DNA from: Rhyacophila brunnea
Taxonomy: Eukaryota; Arthropoda; Insecta; Trichoptera; Rhyacophilidae
Reading direction: 5' to 3'
DNA: 64,000 bases
Assembly: GCA_022495005.1 (NCBI GenBank)
Contig: JAGYXB010001022.1
Location: forward strand, 744,001-808,000
Part shown: one piece after another, positions 1 through 11,105 of the stretch
Layout of the letters: every line of letters starts with the position of its first letter
Position numbering within the stretch: position 1 is the first letter of the stretch
Program-made: the position numbers and the translations under genes
The notes under the pieces: model-generated
Told to the model about the DNA's origin: nothing
The model's input: only the letters and a program-made list of their open reading frames with translations
Database searches by the model: none

Positions 1-583
1 CCAAAGGTGCGCACTTCGGTAGTTAATTAAACTGAATCCCAGAGGCACACCTTCGTTGTGTGTATGGTATAATTCGTTTTAGGGTGTGGTAATACCGCCG
101 GCCACCCACCTGTCTCATGTCGAGATGACTGCTGACACGTGGCATGTTGCCCTCAATTTGGTCAAAGGTTTTTATTCTTGCATCATTAATTGAAGAAATA
201 ATTTGTTTATTTCAGAACATTGTTTTACAGCTTGGAGGAGAATTAAGTTGGCATCTTTAATACTTTTACTTACTATTCATTAGTGATGACTACAAATTGC
301 CTATTAGATGTTTCATTATTACTTTATACTATATTATACTCGTATGACACCCACAATGGTCGAGCGGGAACGTGTTGATTTATAATGTCGTGGATCCCGG
401 TTGGAATACTAGGTCTGGTAAATTTAGATGTAGTTTTTTAACGCGTGTTTAAGTCAAGATTGTGGTCCAAATAGGTTAAGCAAATGGCTAACATCCATTT
501 CTCGTAAAAACAAAAATCTGTTAATATAACTTCCACTGTTGGAGCCCATAAATGTTCCACTTATGATCGAACATGTGAACATG
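1..583. other. unannotated AT-rich stretch
   Basis: No exon-like reading frame, tRNA or element boundary could be recognised in this stretch. It precedes a degraded copy of a dispersed inverted-repeat element. Confidence 0.5.
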
Positions 584-974
584 AGCCGGGACAACTGGGC
601 GCAACGCAATCGAATTAAATTAGAAAATAAATAGACGTTCGTGAATTATATGTATTTATATTTAAATTATTATTTAATACTCGATGAGAATTTAAATATG
701 CACACGTAAATAATGATTTAGTTGTGCATGTGTTTAAGTTCCTATTGGAAGAGAGTTCTTTTATTTCTATATAAAGCCTCAGGCATGATTATTCTCCGCA
801 ATAAAAAACATTGTGTATCGAGCAAAATGAATTAAAACTACTAAGTAATATATAGAAACTGATTAAAATTCCTCGTCTACTTTCTGTATAAAATCGTAAC
901 GAACGTCGTATATTAATTTTATTTCATTTAACTGTGCGGCGCCCAATTGTCCTGGCGCCCAGTTTCCCATTCCC
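584..974. repeat. degraded copy of GGG-ended dispersed DNA element
   Basis: This stretch matches elements at 21633-22032 and 45290-45639 over most of its length. Shared blocks include 'aaaataaatagacgtt', 'tgcacacgtaaataatga', 'tatataaagcct', 'aatgaattaaaactactaa' and 'cctcgtctac'. The right end (ggcgcccagtttcccattccc) is the inverted form of the left end. About 15 bases of the outer left terminus are missing or eroded, so the left limit is approximate. No coding capacity is seen. Confidence 0.65.
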
Positions 975-2013
975 TGTGATGTGTAATGTAATTTTAGCAT
1001 ACATTGCAATGACCTGATTTTTTTTGACCAGTGAAGTCATTGCTCAAAGCTTCTGCTTGTGTAATGAATTTAATCATGAACATACATTACATATGAACGT
1101 TTTCAAGAAAATTTGGTCGCAGTAGAAATGCTTTCAACAATGTTTGCACTTTCAACCGATGCGCAAATTATTTTCTTGTACCTACTCTTGTGTGCCATGA
1201 TAACAATTTTATATAAAAATTCTGTAAAGTAGGTACTGACAAACTAATAACTAATTATATTATGTTACTTGTATTATCTTAATTTTAATATGAAACAAAT
1301 CTTTTTAAGCAGTGTTCAAAGGCGTTCATCATGTTGAAGCATTTAATTAACATTTTATACAATTTTATACCCAAATCGGCCATCTTCCTCGTTCTTAATA
1401 ATTGTTTTAATATTCACGCTAATGACCAATGGGCCTCTATCGGAATTTACCGTCAATTAAAAAAAACCGAAATCAATAAATTAGTTTTTAGTTTTATGTT
1501 CGTAAATGAGGTTTCGGTTATCTATTTTCCATTGGCCCCATGTCCGTGCACACAACGTTCATTATTTAGAATTTTAATATCGTAAAATACGTGTAAAATT
1601 GTAAATGAATATGTACAACATGTACGTTTGCTAGCGCTGGCGGTGTTACTGGAAGTGCAGGAGGCGCTTGCTTCGTCGGAAAGTTAAAAAAGATTATTAT
1701 TTTTAATGTAAACGAAAAACATTTCAGCACACTTGTATTTATATATTTTAATACCCAGTCACAGTTTACTGTATCTACATGTTAAATATCGTAGAGAGGC
1801 ACCAAACCTGTCAAAATGTTAACAAATATTTAATTTTTACTGAAAACGATGTCTCTTTCTATTTTTTTTTAATAATGAAATGGAATTTTTAATAATGAAA
1901 CATTCTTTTGATACAAAGTGTAATAAAGCGTAAAATGTATTTAACGATAGAGGTGTTTATTTATGAAAATAGCTGTAAAAACTGGGCTAACTCTACTTTT
2001 ATGATTATTATGT
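975..2013. other. unannotated AT-rich stretch
   Basis: Short open frames here show no family resemblance, no codon bias and no splice context. No repeat boundary was found. A short GC-richer segment near 1630-1680 (gctagcgctggcggtg and following) stands out but is not identified. Confidence 0.4.
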
Positions 2014-2021
2014 GTGTATTG

Positions 2022-2237
2022 CAGTGTTGCCATCTTTTTCTATGCTGATTATAGGACAAAGGCATACAAATTATAGTGTATTTCTGAAAAATATATAGTA
2101 CAGGAACATTGTTCGTCTTGAATCCTTTAAAATTATAGTATTTTGGTATATTTGGCGTAAAATTATAGTATTTTACGTTTTTCGCGGAATTAAAATTATA
2201 GTATTGTACTATAATTATAGTACGGTTGGCATCCCTG
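2022..2237. mobile_element. short non-autonomous hAT-like element (216 bp)
   Basis: The element begins CAGTGTTGCCATC and ends with the approximate inverse GTTGGCATCCCTG. It is flanked by 8-bp direct repeats GTGTATTG (2014-2021) and GTGTAGTG (2238-2245), 7 of 8 identical, as expected for hAT insertion. The interior repeats the motif 'aattatagtatttt'. The same termini and motif occur in the larger element at 37851-38539, so the two belong to one family. No transposase is encoded. Confidence 0.8.
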
Positions 2238-2391
2238 GTGTAGTGCAAAAATAAAACCATATCACGCGTGCTATGTCGATCGTTATAATGTTATAAATAT
2301 TATTTTTGTGATGAAAAAAAAACAATAAATATGTAATGCTTGACAATGAGGTAAAAGTGCTTACTATCGCTGAGTAAGCTCAGTTTGCCCT

Positions 2392-3277
2392 CAGCGTTGC
2401 CAATTTAGCCTATTTCTTGCCAGATCTAGCATTTTTCGGTCGGCACCTAGCTTGCAAAAATGCATCTAGCTTATAGCGTTTTTATTAGCTTTTTTTGGTG
2501 ACTTCAACAGCTTTAAATGTGCTGACAATAACCAAGATATTTAGTTCATTTATTCAAATATTTAATGAAGGTAGGTCAGTACTTGAGACAAAAAACAACA
2601 CAATGAAACAATAGGAGCATTTTTGGCGTTGTAGTGATATAATCATGGCCCCCATATCCTGAAGCGGGCACCCAGGCTAGGATCTTTGGCGGCCCCCCTA
2701 CCTATCACTAAGGATAAAAGCAGTGTGACGTTCCACAGTAGCGTTTTCCAAATGGTGGACGCGTAATATATTCTTAGTGTTTTTTTTTAATTTCTTTATT
2801 TTTTTAATTTTAATTTCAATACATCCATTCGACTATCGATACACAAATAAAAATTGTATCGTATAAACACATAATTTTAAATAATAACATTATAGGAGGA
2901 AAATAGCGATTTTTTTTACTATTAGAGCGAATTTGTGATGTATATTTATATCACTTATCTGGTCGACTCGTCACGCCGGACCCTTCCTGAGCCCGGGCCC
3001 CCCGACTAGAGCCCTGTCAGCCACCCCTTTGTGGGGGCCATGGATATAATAATTTAATCTGTGCTTAGGCATGTGGCATCGCATTGACGATTATCGAGGA
3101 TTCCACTCTCTGGTATTACTTATCATAGGTTTTTAGATAAATTAATTATTTTTTGTCAATTTTGAAATGTGTTTCTGGGAAAATGTGGTGTGATTTATTT
3201 TGCACTTTTTTCCTGCCATATTTGTTTTCGTATCCCTTCTGGCATTTTTTTATCGACGACAGTAGTTGGCAACACTG
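2392..3277. mobile_element. hAT-like element interrupted by a second element
   Basis: The termini are CAGCGTTGCCAA and TTGGCAACACTG, inverted with 11 of 12 matches. Flanks TTTGCCCT (2384-2391) and TCTGCCCT (3278-3285) form a 7/8 target duplication. Another element (2644-3042) with its own perfect target duplication has inserted inside, leaving about 480 bp of original sequence. No coding region is recognisable. The termini resemble those of the 2022 and 37851 elements, so this may be a diverged member of the same group. Confidence 0.75.
2644..3042. mobile_element. 399-bp CATGGCCCCC-ended element, nested
   Basis: The ends are perfect inverted repeats CATGGCCCCC and GGGGGCCATG, flanked by the exact 8-bp duplication GATATAAT (2636-2643 and 3043-3050). 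A second copy of almost identical length (400 bp), in the opposite orientation, lies at 30537-30936 with its own duplication. Subterminal GC-rich blocks (gaagcgggc, cggacccttcctgagcccggg) are shared. The 8-bp duplication suggests hAT-type mobilisation, but no transposase is present. Confidence 0.85.
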
Positions 3278-3285
3278 TCTGCCCT

Positions 3286-3816
3286 ACTCGTTACGAGCAT
3301 TGATTTTCACTGGCATTATTGTGCAGCTGTAGGCATCGTATCCATTATTAACAGGTAGATTAAAAATGTTCGATAGATAAACATTGAATTATTTGTAGGA
3401 ACGTTTTTTCGAATTGACTTATAAAGTACGAATTGTCTACATAAATTACTATTAGTCGTCATATTTGTGGCTTATCAATAAGTATGCTGTTGATTAAAAT
3501 CTATCATCAATGGTAATCGATTATAATCGATGTTCATTTTATTACCCGCCAATATCCTGTGTGTTCACTTTTTAATTAAAATTAAAATTCTGATACGTCT
3601 AGTGGTTTAATACGAAAGTAAATGAATGATCGTGAACCCATCAATAAACTCGAATAGCCAATGAATATGTTTTATTAACTTTGGCATACGTCATAGTGAG
3701 AATTAATTGGGACCTCGTTTACATTTTGAAAAAGTATTAATTTCTTTTTGGAAACATTAATAATCTCCTTAGAAATAATTATTCTTCTATACTATTTAAA
3801 TTTAAAACACATGAAT
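3286..3816. other. unannotated AT-rich stretch
   Basis: No exon or delimited repeat was recognised between the two neighbouring mobile elements. Confidence 0.4.
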
Positions 3817-3824
3817 GTTGAAAC

Positions 3825-4456
3825 TAGGGATAGCAATATCGGTATTTCAATATTTTTTACTGAATACCGGTATTAATACCGGTATATTCGTCAAAACATG
3901 TTGAAAAAAAAGAAGTAGCTATCGTTAAATATAACCATTAAAATCTATTTGAAACACTATTTTATAGCAACCTAAAGTACCTACCTACATTTGTAAATGT
4001 GTATAGAATATGGAAATATTTTAGAACTGCTAATTTTTACAAATACTATAAGTCCTGATACAGAAAAATCTCTCTGAAATTCAATGTTTGTTGGATGTAC
4101 TCTATCAACGGTGGATCAATAGTAAAGTTATAGAATAATTGGAAATATTTGCCACGAATGTTTTTTTTTCTCGAAATATGTTAATTCATCGCGACAATTA
4201 TATTTGAGGGATTTTGTTTTATTAGATATTATTTAGTTTTTGTTAGTTTCATATTTGCGTTTTGGCAGCATAAAACTTGTACACTAAATTTAATGTACAA
4301 TATAGTACTTAGCAAGTATTGAAAAAATAATGCTAATAAATCTATGCTTTCATAATACCGAAAATACTGGTAAGTATTTTGGATTTTTGAAACCGGTATT
4401 TCGGTACCGATGAAAAATTGAATACCGGTTTTGAATTGCCGGTATTGCAATCCCTA
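3825..4456. mobile_element. hAT-like element with TAGGGATTGCAATACC termini
   Basis: The left end TAGGGATAGCAATA and right end TATTGCAATCCCTA are inverted repeats followed by several copies of the motif ACCGGTAT. Flanks GTTGAAAC (3817-3824) and GAGGAAAC (4457-4464) match at 6 of 8 positions, suggesting an aged target duplication. A related 339-bp copy lies at 40459-40797. No transposase frame is recognisable. Confidence 0.75.
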
Positions 4457-4464
4457 GAGGAAAC

Positions 4465-5037
4465 GTACATCTTGTATGACTTTACTGTCAAGTCATCCTG
4501 TCAGTTTTACTTGAAAATTCATTATGAATTGTAATTCATGTATTTTTATTATCTTTGAGTTCGGTTTGTGGATACTGCCTACCTAATTGAGACCCATGAT
4601 TCGTTAGTACCTTGAAATAAGATAGGGAAAGGGTATCAATTAAAAAAATATATACTAGGTGATTTTTCTGTAGTAAAACCGGTAAGCTAAATCTAATAGG
4701 TAATGTAGCCCATCCTCGAGGCAACAAACGAGACGTGGCCACTCTTTGATGTTTACCGGAAGTTCCCTACACTGCTCTAGGCACAGGGATGCTGTGTCTT
4801 TTTATTGGGATCCATGCTCTACGATTATTTAACGTTTACATTGACTCATAAAAATGATGTAAATGCGAGAGTTTTCTTGCTATATCTAATTCCAACGTAA
4901 TATAATATGTAGTATTATATCCGTAAATTATGAATTTTATTATAAAGTGATACACTGGCGCCATTTTTAAATATCTACTGTCTAATTATTAAGTCTGTCT
5001 TTTCTAATATTTATATGAACAATGAACGTAGGGTATT
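4465..5037. other. unannotated AT-rich stretch
   Basis: No supported gene or delimited element was found here. Confidence 0.4.
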
Positions 5038-5041
5038 TTAA

Positions 5042-5395
5042 GGCGATACTTCAGTGAAACGGCAAATAATTTTCAACTATAGGCGCGACGAAATTTTGGA
5101 CTCGCTGGCACACTGAGAGCGAACGTCGAGGTGTGAATACGTCAATTTGTTTCGTGATTGGCGACGGGGGTATTAATTCTTAAATCGTGTAAAGATGACT
5201 AAAAACGTTACCCATTTACTATAAAACGAAAACATGTCAATGGATATATTATTATTGTTACCGATAGAACAATAAACAGAACATTAAATGGACGCATGTT
5301 GGATTTATATGACAAATTATATTTCGTTTGGCATGCGTCATTTGCACCCGCGACCCGCAATCCGCGCATCGCCATGCCTCAACTGTTGTATAGCC
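5042..5395. mobile_element. TTAA-flanked non-autonomous element, copy A (354 bp)
   Basis: The element is bounded by TTAA at 5038-5041 and 5396-5399. The ends GGCGATACTTCAGTGAAACG and the inverse of GGCTATACAACAGTTGAGGC are related inverted repeats. Copies lie at 28663-29339, 34615-34989 and 51016-51393, some in reverse orientation. TTAA target duplication is the hallmark of piggyBac-type transposition, but these termini do not match the textbook CCC start, so the superfamily is tentative. Confidence 0.75.
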
Positions 5396-5829
5396 TTAAT
5401 TTAAACAAATATTACTGACCACTTTCCATAAAAAATAGTATTTATAATATTATACTGAACATTAAGCCATAGAGAAAATTGCTGCGCGTTACGCGGATAA
5501 TGTCATGAATGTCTCTGTTTAGCCGTGGATCGGCTATTTAATGAATAGCGAAAAAACGTCAACACACGTGGTGCGTGGAAAAAGATGCGCACACAATTAT
5601 TAGTGACAGGCAACATCCACCATTCGCCATAAAGCCTTGAAAACACGAAAAATATAATATCAATTAAATACAGAAATACTAACGACTGCCAGTATTGAAT
5701 ACGTCTTATACGTATTATTATTTTCACTATGATATCTAAACACATAAACAAAAGGGGTAATTTTGAAATCTATTTATTTATTTACTTAACTTAAAGACAC
5801 AAGATTCGAGAATCTAACATTCTATATAT

Positions 5830-6175
5830 TGAAAATACATGATTTTGAAGCATATGCATATTATTATTATATACACTAGAAAAAATCATTTTGTAGAAAA
5901 AAATACGACACCCGACGAGACTTGAACCTGTATCTGTTGGATTCGCACCAGTATGCTGTTCCAATTAAGCTACGGGCATCTTACTAAATTACGACAATTT
6001 AAACTAGGTGGTATGTAGTTGTTACATGAAATGCTTATCGAAATGCGTTATAATGGTACTGTAGGTATAAATTAATTCCTTAATTACTAATTGAGTAATC
6101 CACGACGTCGGGTGTCATATTTTTTTTCAACAATGTTTTTTTCTAGTGTGTATATGCATGAGATGTTTTCAAGTT
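5830..6175 (-). repeat. tRNA-related dispersed repeat (74-nt tRNA-like core at 5907-5980)
   Basis: Read on the - strand, 5980-5907 has tRNA-like features. A 7-bp acceptor pairing joins GATGCCC and GGGTGTC. There is an A-box-like segment (TAGCTTAATTGG) and a B-box-like GGTTCAAGTC. The anticodon stem is eroded, so a working tRNA is unlikely. Sequence 5' of the core (about 5981-6100) matches the unit at 7960-8262. Outer tails (cactagaaaaaat... and ...ttttttctagtg) occur on both sides in inverted orientation, giving a partial foldback. The family looks like a tRNA-derived SINE or foldback hybrid. Confidence 0.6.
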
Positions 6176-6180
6176 ATATA

Positions 6181-6564
6181 TCGTCCGTGTTTTGTAAAAA
6201 GGGCGAATCAACCATTTTGGCGAAATCGAGATTTTAATGAAAATACAATATGTACCCCACTAGCTTTGTTGTGTAAAAACGGCGAATTTGTATCTCCACA
6301 GGAAAGTACTTAAAAACGATAATCGACTAAAATTAAATTAATTAAAATTACGAAATAAAAAGCAAATGTGACATATTAGGCCTTTTAAAATATTATATAA
6401 TAATACCTATTATAATGACAGTATTCTTTCTAAGCTTTATTATAAACTTGTTAGATATTTATAATCATATACAGGTGATAAACAAATAAATATCGAAAGT
6501 TAAAAATCCTCCTCTTGTTCAATAGCATTTTGGTTAATTCGCCCTTTTTACAAAACACCGACGA
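6181..6564. mobile_element. 384-bp inverted-repeat element
   Basis: The left end TCGTCCGTGTTTTGTAAAAA and the right end, inverse of TCGTCGGTGTTTTGTAAAAA, are near-perfect inverted repeats. They continue into GGGCGAATYAACCA. The interior is AT-rich and non-coding. No target duplication was evident, so the superfamily is undetermined. Confidence 0.7.
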
Positions 6565-6765
6565 CATGTTTAATATGTATTTTTTACGATGTATCTTATT
6601 CGGTATATTGGATCCACAATGATTTACTTAATTCACATCACTAATAAGTGATAAGTATCTTTTAAATTCCTATTTAAAGTGTATAATAACTATTTTATTC
6701 AGTTTATATTGTACCATTATTGGTAATTTAAAAAAAAATATAAAAAATTAGTTTTATTAAGTTTT

Positions 6766-7025
6766 TTTTTTTTTGTGATTTTACCGAGGCTTTGACTGCG
6801 ACTCGCTGTCATATCGCCTCTTCTCTTCTAGAAGGGGATCCGTCGATCAGGTCCTCACTCCTATTCTGTTAAATAACTTTACAATTTTGCCTAGCTCTTC
6901 CGTCTTACCCACCGCCAGGACACCCTTCAAGTCGTCGACATTCTCATAGATATCTGCAATTCGCAGCTGTACTCTGTGAATTTCATATTTGGGGCATTGC
7001 AATGCTATATGTACAATGTTATTAA
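6766..7025 (-). mobile_element. 3' end of a non-LTR retrotransposon (LINE)
   Basis: On the - strand a frame of roughly 55 residues (7023 downward to about 6850) ends in a stop. It reads IALQCPKYEIHRVQLRIADI, then an acidic and hydrophobic tail (ENVDDLKGVLAVGKTEELGK). This resembles the extreme C-terminus of insect LINE reverse transcriptases such as R1 or I types, where a C-P-x-Y/W motif follows a His/Cys knuckle. About 90 bases after the stop comes a poly(A) run (seen as T's near 6760-6773 on +), as expected for a 5'-truncated LINE copy. Confidence 0.6.
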
Positions 7026-7729
7026 GAGTTTAGCAACTGTAATTGTATTTTGGTTTATGCATGTAATTATTTCGATTTAATGTACCTACTCGGCATTCTA
7101 TGCATCTGGGGCTACTGTGTGTATTTTATCATTTTAGTTATAATCGATGTCCTCCATCCAACGGAGGCGGTCAAATTTAATATGTGCAAGCTCAGTGTGC
7201 ACTGTGGTTATGAATAATATTCCGCTTTGCTGGGGATATCAAAAGCCGAAACCCGACGTATGATTTTCGTCTTAGGCACGCCACTGCGGTGACTTAATGA
7301 GTCGTCACGTGACGTGGACTGTGCAATTAGTCACAGTGAGGTGATGCTTGTCGAACTCGGGCTTTGTTTCACCTCTTCGCTTCAGCTCGGGCTGTCTCGC
7401 TCTGCAAATGACGCTGGGGATGCCTGCAAGGGTGTTTCATATTCACCTGTCGTTAATCGGGTACATAATTTTAGATTGTTTGTCTCTCACCGACCCACCC
7501 AAAGTGCTCCATAATCATAAGTAGCCATCAGTACAATGTTCTCACGGATAATTTTGTTCTTAGAAAGAAATGAATTTATATCGTGTCGATTTTGTGATGT
7601 CACAATGGTTGCCTGACATAGAAAGGGGGGTTACATGTAAATTGTACATAAAACATTTCACCGTGGCACAGTTCGCCGTGAGCTTTCTTACGGTCTTCAA
7701 TTTTATTAGATTCAATATGAACATTAATT

Positions 7730-7870
7730 CAATTTTCATAGCTGATTTTGGCAAAATTCATGAATTCAAGAATGAAAACCATAACTTAACCGTCTTAACC
7801 TAACAGATAATCCAGTATATCGGCTATTTTCAAAAATTGTTTGGCTTCATGTAAAATGTCAACCGACAGG
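7730..7870. repeat. partial copy of TTAGG-associated foldback repeat
   Basis: The sequence 'gctgattttggcaaaattca', degenerate CCTAA-like units (cttaaccgtcttaacctaac) and 'agataatccagtatatcggctattttcaaaaa' are shared with 10985-11105 and with the complete hairpin at 38010-38213. The unit looks like half of that palindromic element. Confidence 0.55.
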
Positions 7871-7959
7871 AACCGTGTTTTATTTAGACATGAATTTTAT
7901 GGCAGTGCTATGCGACCCAAAGAGGTTGGACGGTCTTTAATATACGGCCATATATTTCC

Positions 7960-8262
7960 GATACAACATTTCATTAACCATAGTAATTAAGGTAATTAAT
8001 ATTCCTCGATTTAATACACAAAAACCGATAGTTAATAATAACGCAATTTGATAAGCATTTTCATGTGTAACAGTATAACCTACTAGTTTAAATTATCGTT
8101 ATTAGATAAGAGTCTCATAGCTTAATTGGTTAATGCACAGATTGGCGCGACACCAATGGTTATACGGGTTCAAATCCCGTCGAGGATCGTATTTTTTTCA
8201 AATATCATTATTTCTAGTGGGTATATAATTATATATCTGAAGTGTTTTCAAGTTACGTAAGT
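7960..8262 (+). repeat. tRNA-related SINE-like repeat (tRNA-like core 8110-8188)
   Basis: The core has an acceptor stem GAGTCTC/GAGGATC (6 of 7 pairs) and a perfect 5-bp anticodon stem ATTGG/CCAAT. A perfect 5-bp T stem ACGGG/CCCGT encloses TTCAAAT, and A- and B-box-like promoter segments are present. The anticodon loop is CGCGACA. It lacks the universal U33, so a functional tRNA is unlikely. Sequence upstream (7985-8109) matches, in inverse, the repeat at 5830-6175. The downstream tail matches the tails of the 5.9- and 9.3-kb copies. Confidence 0.6.
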
Positions 8263-9225
8263 ATAAGTAGGTATATTTTCAATAAAAAATATATTTTTTC
8301 TAATCACTTTTTAAAATATTTATAGTGGATGTATCTTGAACCGCCTGTCGCGCTGTCATATTATCCTGACCGTGTGCTTACATAATAATTATTTATTCTT
8401 TCTACCTTCGGCATATATATATTCAGATCCCCTGTACAATAATGAAATGAACATAGCCTCTTGATCATACAGCATGGCCGATAATTAAGTACGGGACTTC
8501 CTTTTCTGGCGATGTATTCATTTCTTGCACCGACTGTATTATAATAAATTATGCTGCGATTATCCGCCTCGGATGACTTTGGTCTTTCTTCGAACGAGAA
8601 AAGGGACACGTTCAAGACGGATGCCACGCTAGTCAGCGATTGCAAATACGTCGCACGCGTGCCCAACTTGGCACGCTAAAAATTTTCGATGGCACTCCAA
8701 AAAAATTAATTCCTTTTATTTTTTAATATTCTAGCGGAAAAATATAAAATCAAAGCGATACATGTTTATATATGTATAATATAGATATATATTTATTGTG
8801 TCAACACTACATAAAAAAGACTAGAAATAGGTTGACAAAGGAAGATTCGGTAGCATGTGTTAATTTGCAATCAATGACATACTACCAGCCTGATATAAAA
8901 AGTCTCGCAAATAACATGAAACAAAAAATCTCGTATAAACAACGTATTTCGAAAACGTTACATGTCACATTTAAAAAACGAGTGTTACCTAGATACACAA
9001 ATGTATAGTATTTTTTTTGTAGTGTTTTGAAGACAATAGTTAATACATAAAAACTTTTCACTATTTATTTTTTATATGGGATTGTTTGTTTTCACTATTT
9101 TGACGAAAACACAATAGTGACTTGTAACGTTTTCGAAATACAGCATTCAATTGGTGTTTAATTAACTAAGTATTTCTTTTGTTCAACGAATAATTCACAA
9201 GATTTAAGAATGTACCATTCTAATT

Positions 9226-9508
9226 ATTGAACATACATAATTTTGAAAACACTTCTGAGAAAATATATTATAACCAATAGAAAAAATCTTTTTGAAAAAA
9301 GTAAGACTCCCGGCAGGAATCGAACCTACATCTCTCGGGTTTACGTCCCGCGCGTCACCTTGACTGTAGCATAGTGGACCATGCAGACGGGGCGTAAACC
9401 CAAGAGATGCAGATTCGATTCCTGCGGGTGTCTTACTTTTTTCAAAAAGATTTTTTCTATTGGTTATAGGTAAGAAGTGTTTTTCAAGATTATGTATGTT
9501 CAAAAATT
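9226..9508. repeat. foldback with tRNA-like sequence in both arms
   Basis: The left arm (about 9226-9350) and right arm (about 9384-9508) are inverted copies. Each contains the tail 'ttgaacatacataat', 'ataaccaatagaaaaaatct' and 'tttttgaaaaaagtaagac', followed by a tRNA-like 3' half. That half has T-loop box GGAATCGAACCT on the left and ATTCGATTCCTG on the right. The inner ends contain the tRNA-like anticodon arm with GCGTAAA or a variant. The structure could form a hairpin of about 130 bp. It looks like two head-to-head tRNA-related repeats. Confidence 0.7.
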
Positions 9509-10156
9509 AGTGTGTTATTAAATGTTTTATAATATAACATTTTTCTTTCATTTTATGTGTAGGTATCATTTTTTTATATATTCAGTAAACAATATAGTTA
9601 CCAATGTACCCAATTGTTTTTTTTAATATTCAATAAATATAATTTAAATTATAAGTATCATGTGTACCTACACTTAAAAAGGAATTACTTACACGCGCCA
9701 CGAATTAAAAAAAAATCGGCTTATTTTGGCACGCCGATCAAATCCTATTTGCAATCCCTGCTATAGGTGATGTAAATAAATTATTTTCATGATAATAAAG
9801 TAAGGCTGTCAACTATCCCGGTTTCGCCTGGACAACCCCGTAATTGAACTTCTAGTCCAGAATATCCAGAAAATATTTTTCATTCTTTCATATAGCTAGC
9901 TATTAGAAACATTCGGTTCCCAAGTAGAAGCAGCTCTTGGTTAAAAAAAAAATAAATAACTGCGATATCTAAATCTAAGTTAGCTGAAATTTTCCAAATA
10001 TGCACTCTAATACTGCCGGTTAGATTAAAGGTCCTTACCAACAAGGTTTCAAGATATTGGTACCTGCCATTTGGGAGAGCTTTTCCTAATTCTCGCGGAG
10101 CCCCTGACAGAGCTCACGCAATCCGAGAGTTCCGCTTTAGCGGGATAACGATGTGT
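9509..10156. other. unannotated AT-rich stretch
   Basis: No gene or delimited element was recognised. Confidence 0.4.
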
Positions 10157-10424
10157 ATATCGTTACTATTCTGGCAGAAGACACTAATTCGAAAAAATGA
10201 CATATTGAGTTAGTTATACCAAAATGTTCCTTATTTCAAACTTTATGTACCGTCTGGAAACCTTCTTAATAAATAAACAGTATTTATTTTAAAGTCATCC
10301 TTTTTACGATTACCTAATAAACCCACACGATAGACCATTTCAAACATTTTAACAACTTCAAAGTCAAATTACTCAAAACTAGTATTCTCCAGTTAGTGTG
10401 TTCTGCCAGAACAGAGACGATATA
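10157..10424. repeat. inverted-repeat element (~268 bp)
   Basis: The arms 'tatcgttactattctggcag' and the inverse 'ctgccagaacagagacgata' are complementary over about 30 bases. The interior is non-coding. No target duplication was identified. Confidence 0.55.
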
Positions 10425-10984
10425 GAGTCTATAGACGCGGCCAAATTACTTAGTAAATACGCTGCAATTTCGCAATGCATTTTCATTTGTTGCAAACTTC
10501 GGACGTATCTGTCAGTGACCGCAAGTATTTTGGCAATATTTTTATTCATTAAATTCCATATATCGATACGTCATGTTGAATCTATTGAATCGGGCATGTC
10601 CAACGCGGTGTCCTTTGCGGGATGGGTTTTGATAGATTGCACCATAGACAATTAAGTCGAGAAACCGTGTATCTACATTCAGTAATTGTAATATGATATG
10701 ATTTTATTGAGATTTCAAGGGGAAGCATTCACGACACCTATTTTTATTCCTTAACGATCTTTACAAGCCTACGCAAAAGTCGTTTTAAAATTGACGAGGA
10801 AGCCCGCGTGACCGTGTATCACTTGATTCATACTGAATAAACCACAGTCTGACGCAGGAGTTAGTGAAATAAAATATGTGAATCCCGCGCTTTAAACTGA
10901 GACGTAGTCCCCTTTACCGTCGCGCAGTAGAATAATTTTACAATGAAAATAATTGGTACAAGTCGGTTTACGGGAAGCCAGGCT

Positions 10985-11105
10985 GGAACCGTGCTAATTT
11001 CCATAGCCGATTTTGGCAAAATTCAAGAATGATAACCTAACCGTCCTAACTTAACACATAATCCAGTTTATCGGTTGTTTTCAAAGTTTGTTTGCCGCTG
11101 GCTTC
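10985..11105. repeat. partial copy of TTAGG-associated foldback repeat
   Basis: It shares 'ccgattttggcaaaattcaa', a degenerate CCTAA-like tract (aacctaaccgtcctaactta) and 'ataatccagtttatcgg' with 7730-7870 and 38010-38213. Confidence 0.55.

Noticed and set aside
1331..1585. 84-codon open frame
   Set aside because: No codon bias, domain or splice context; composition matches the AT-rich background.
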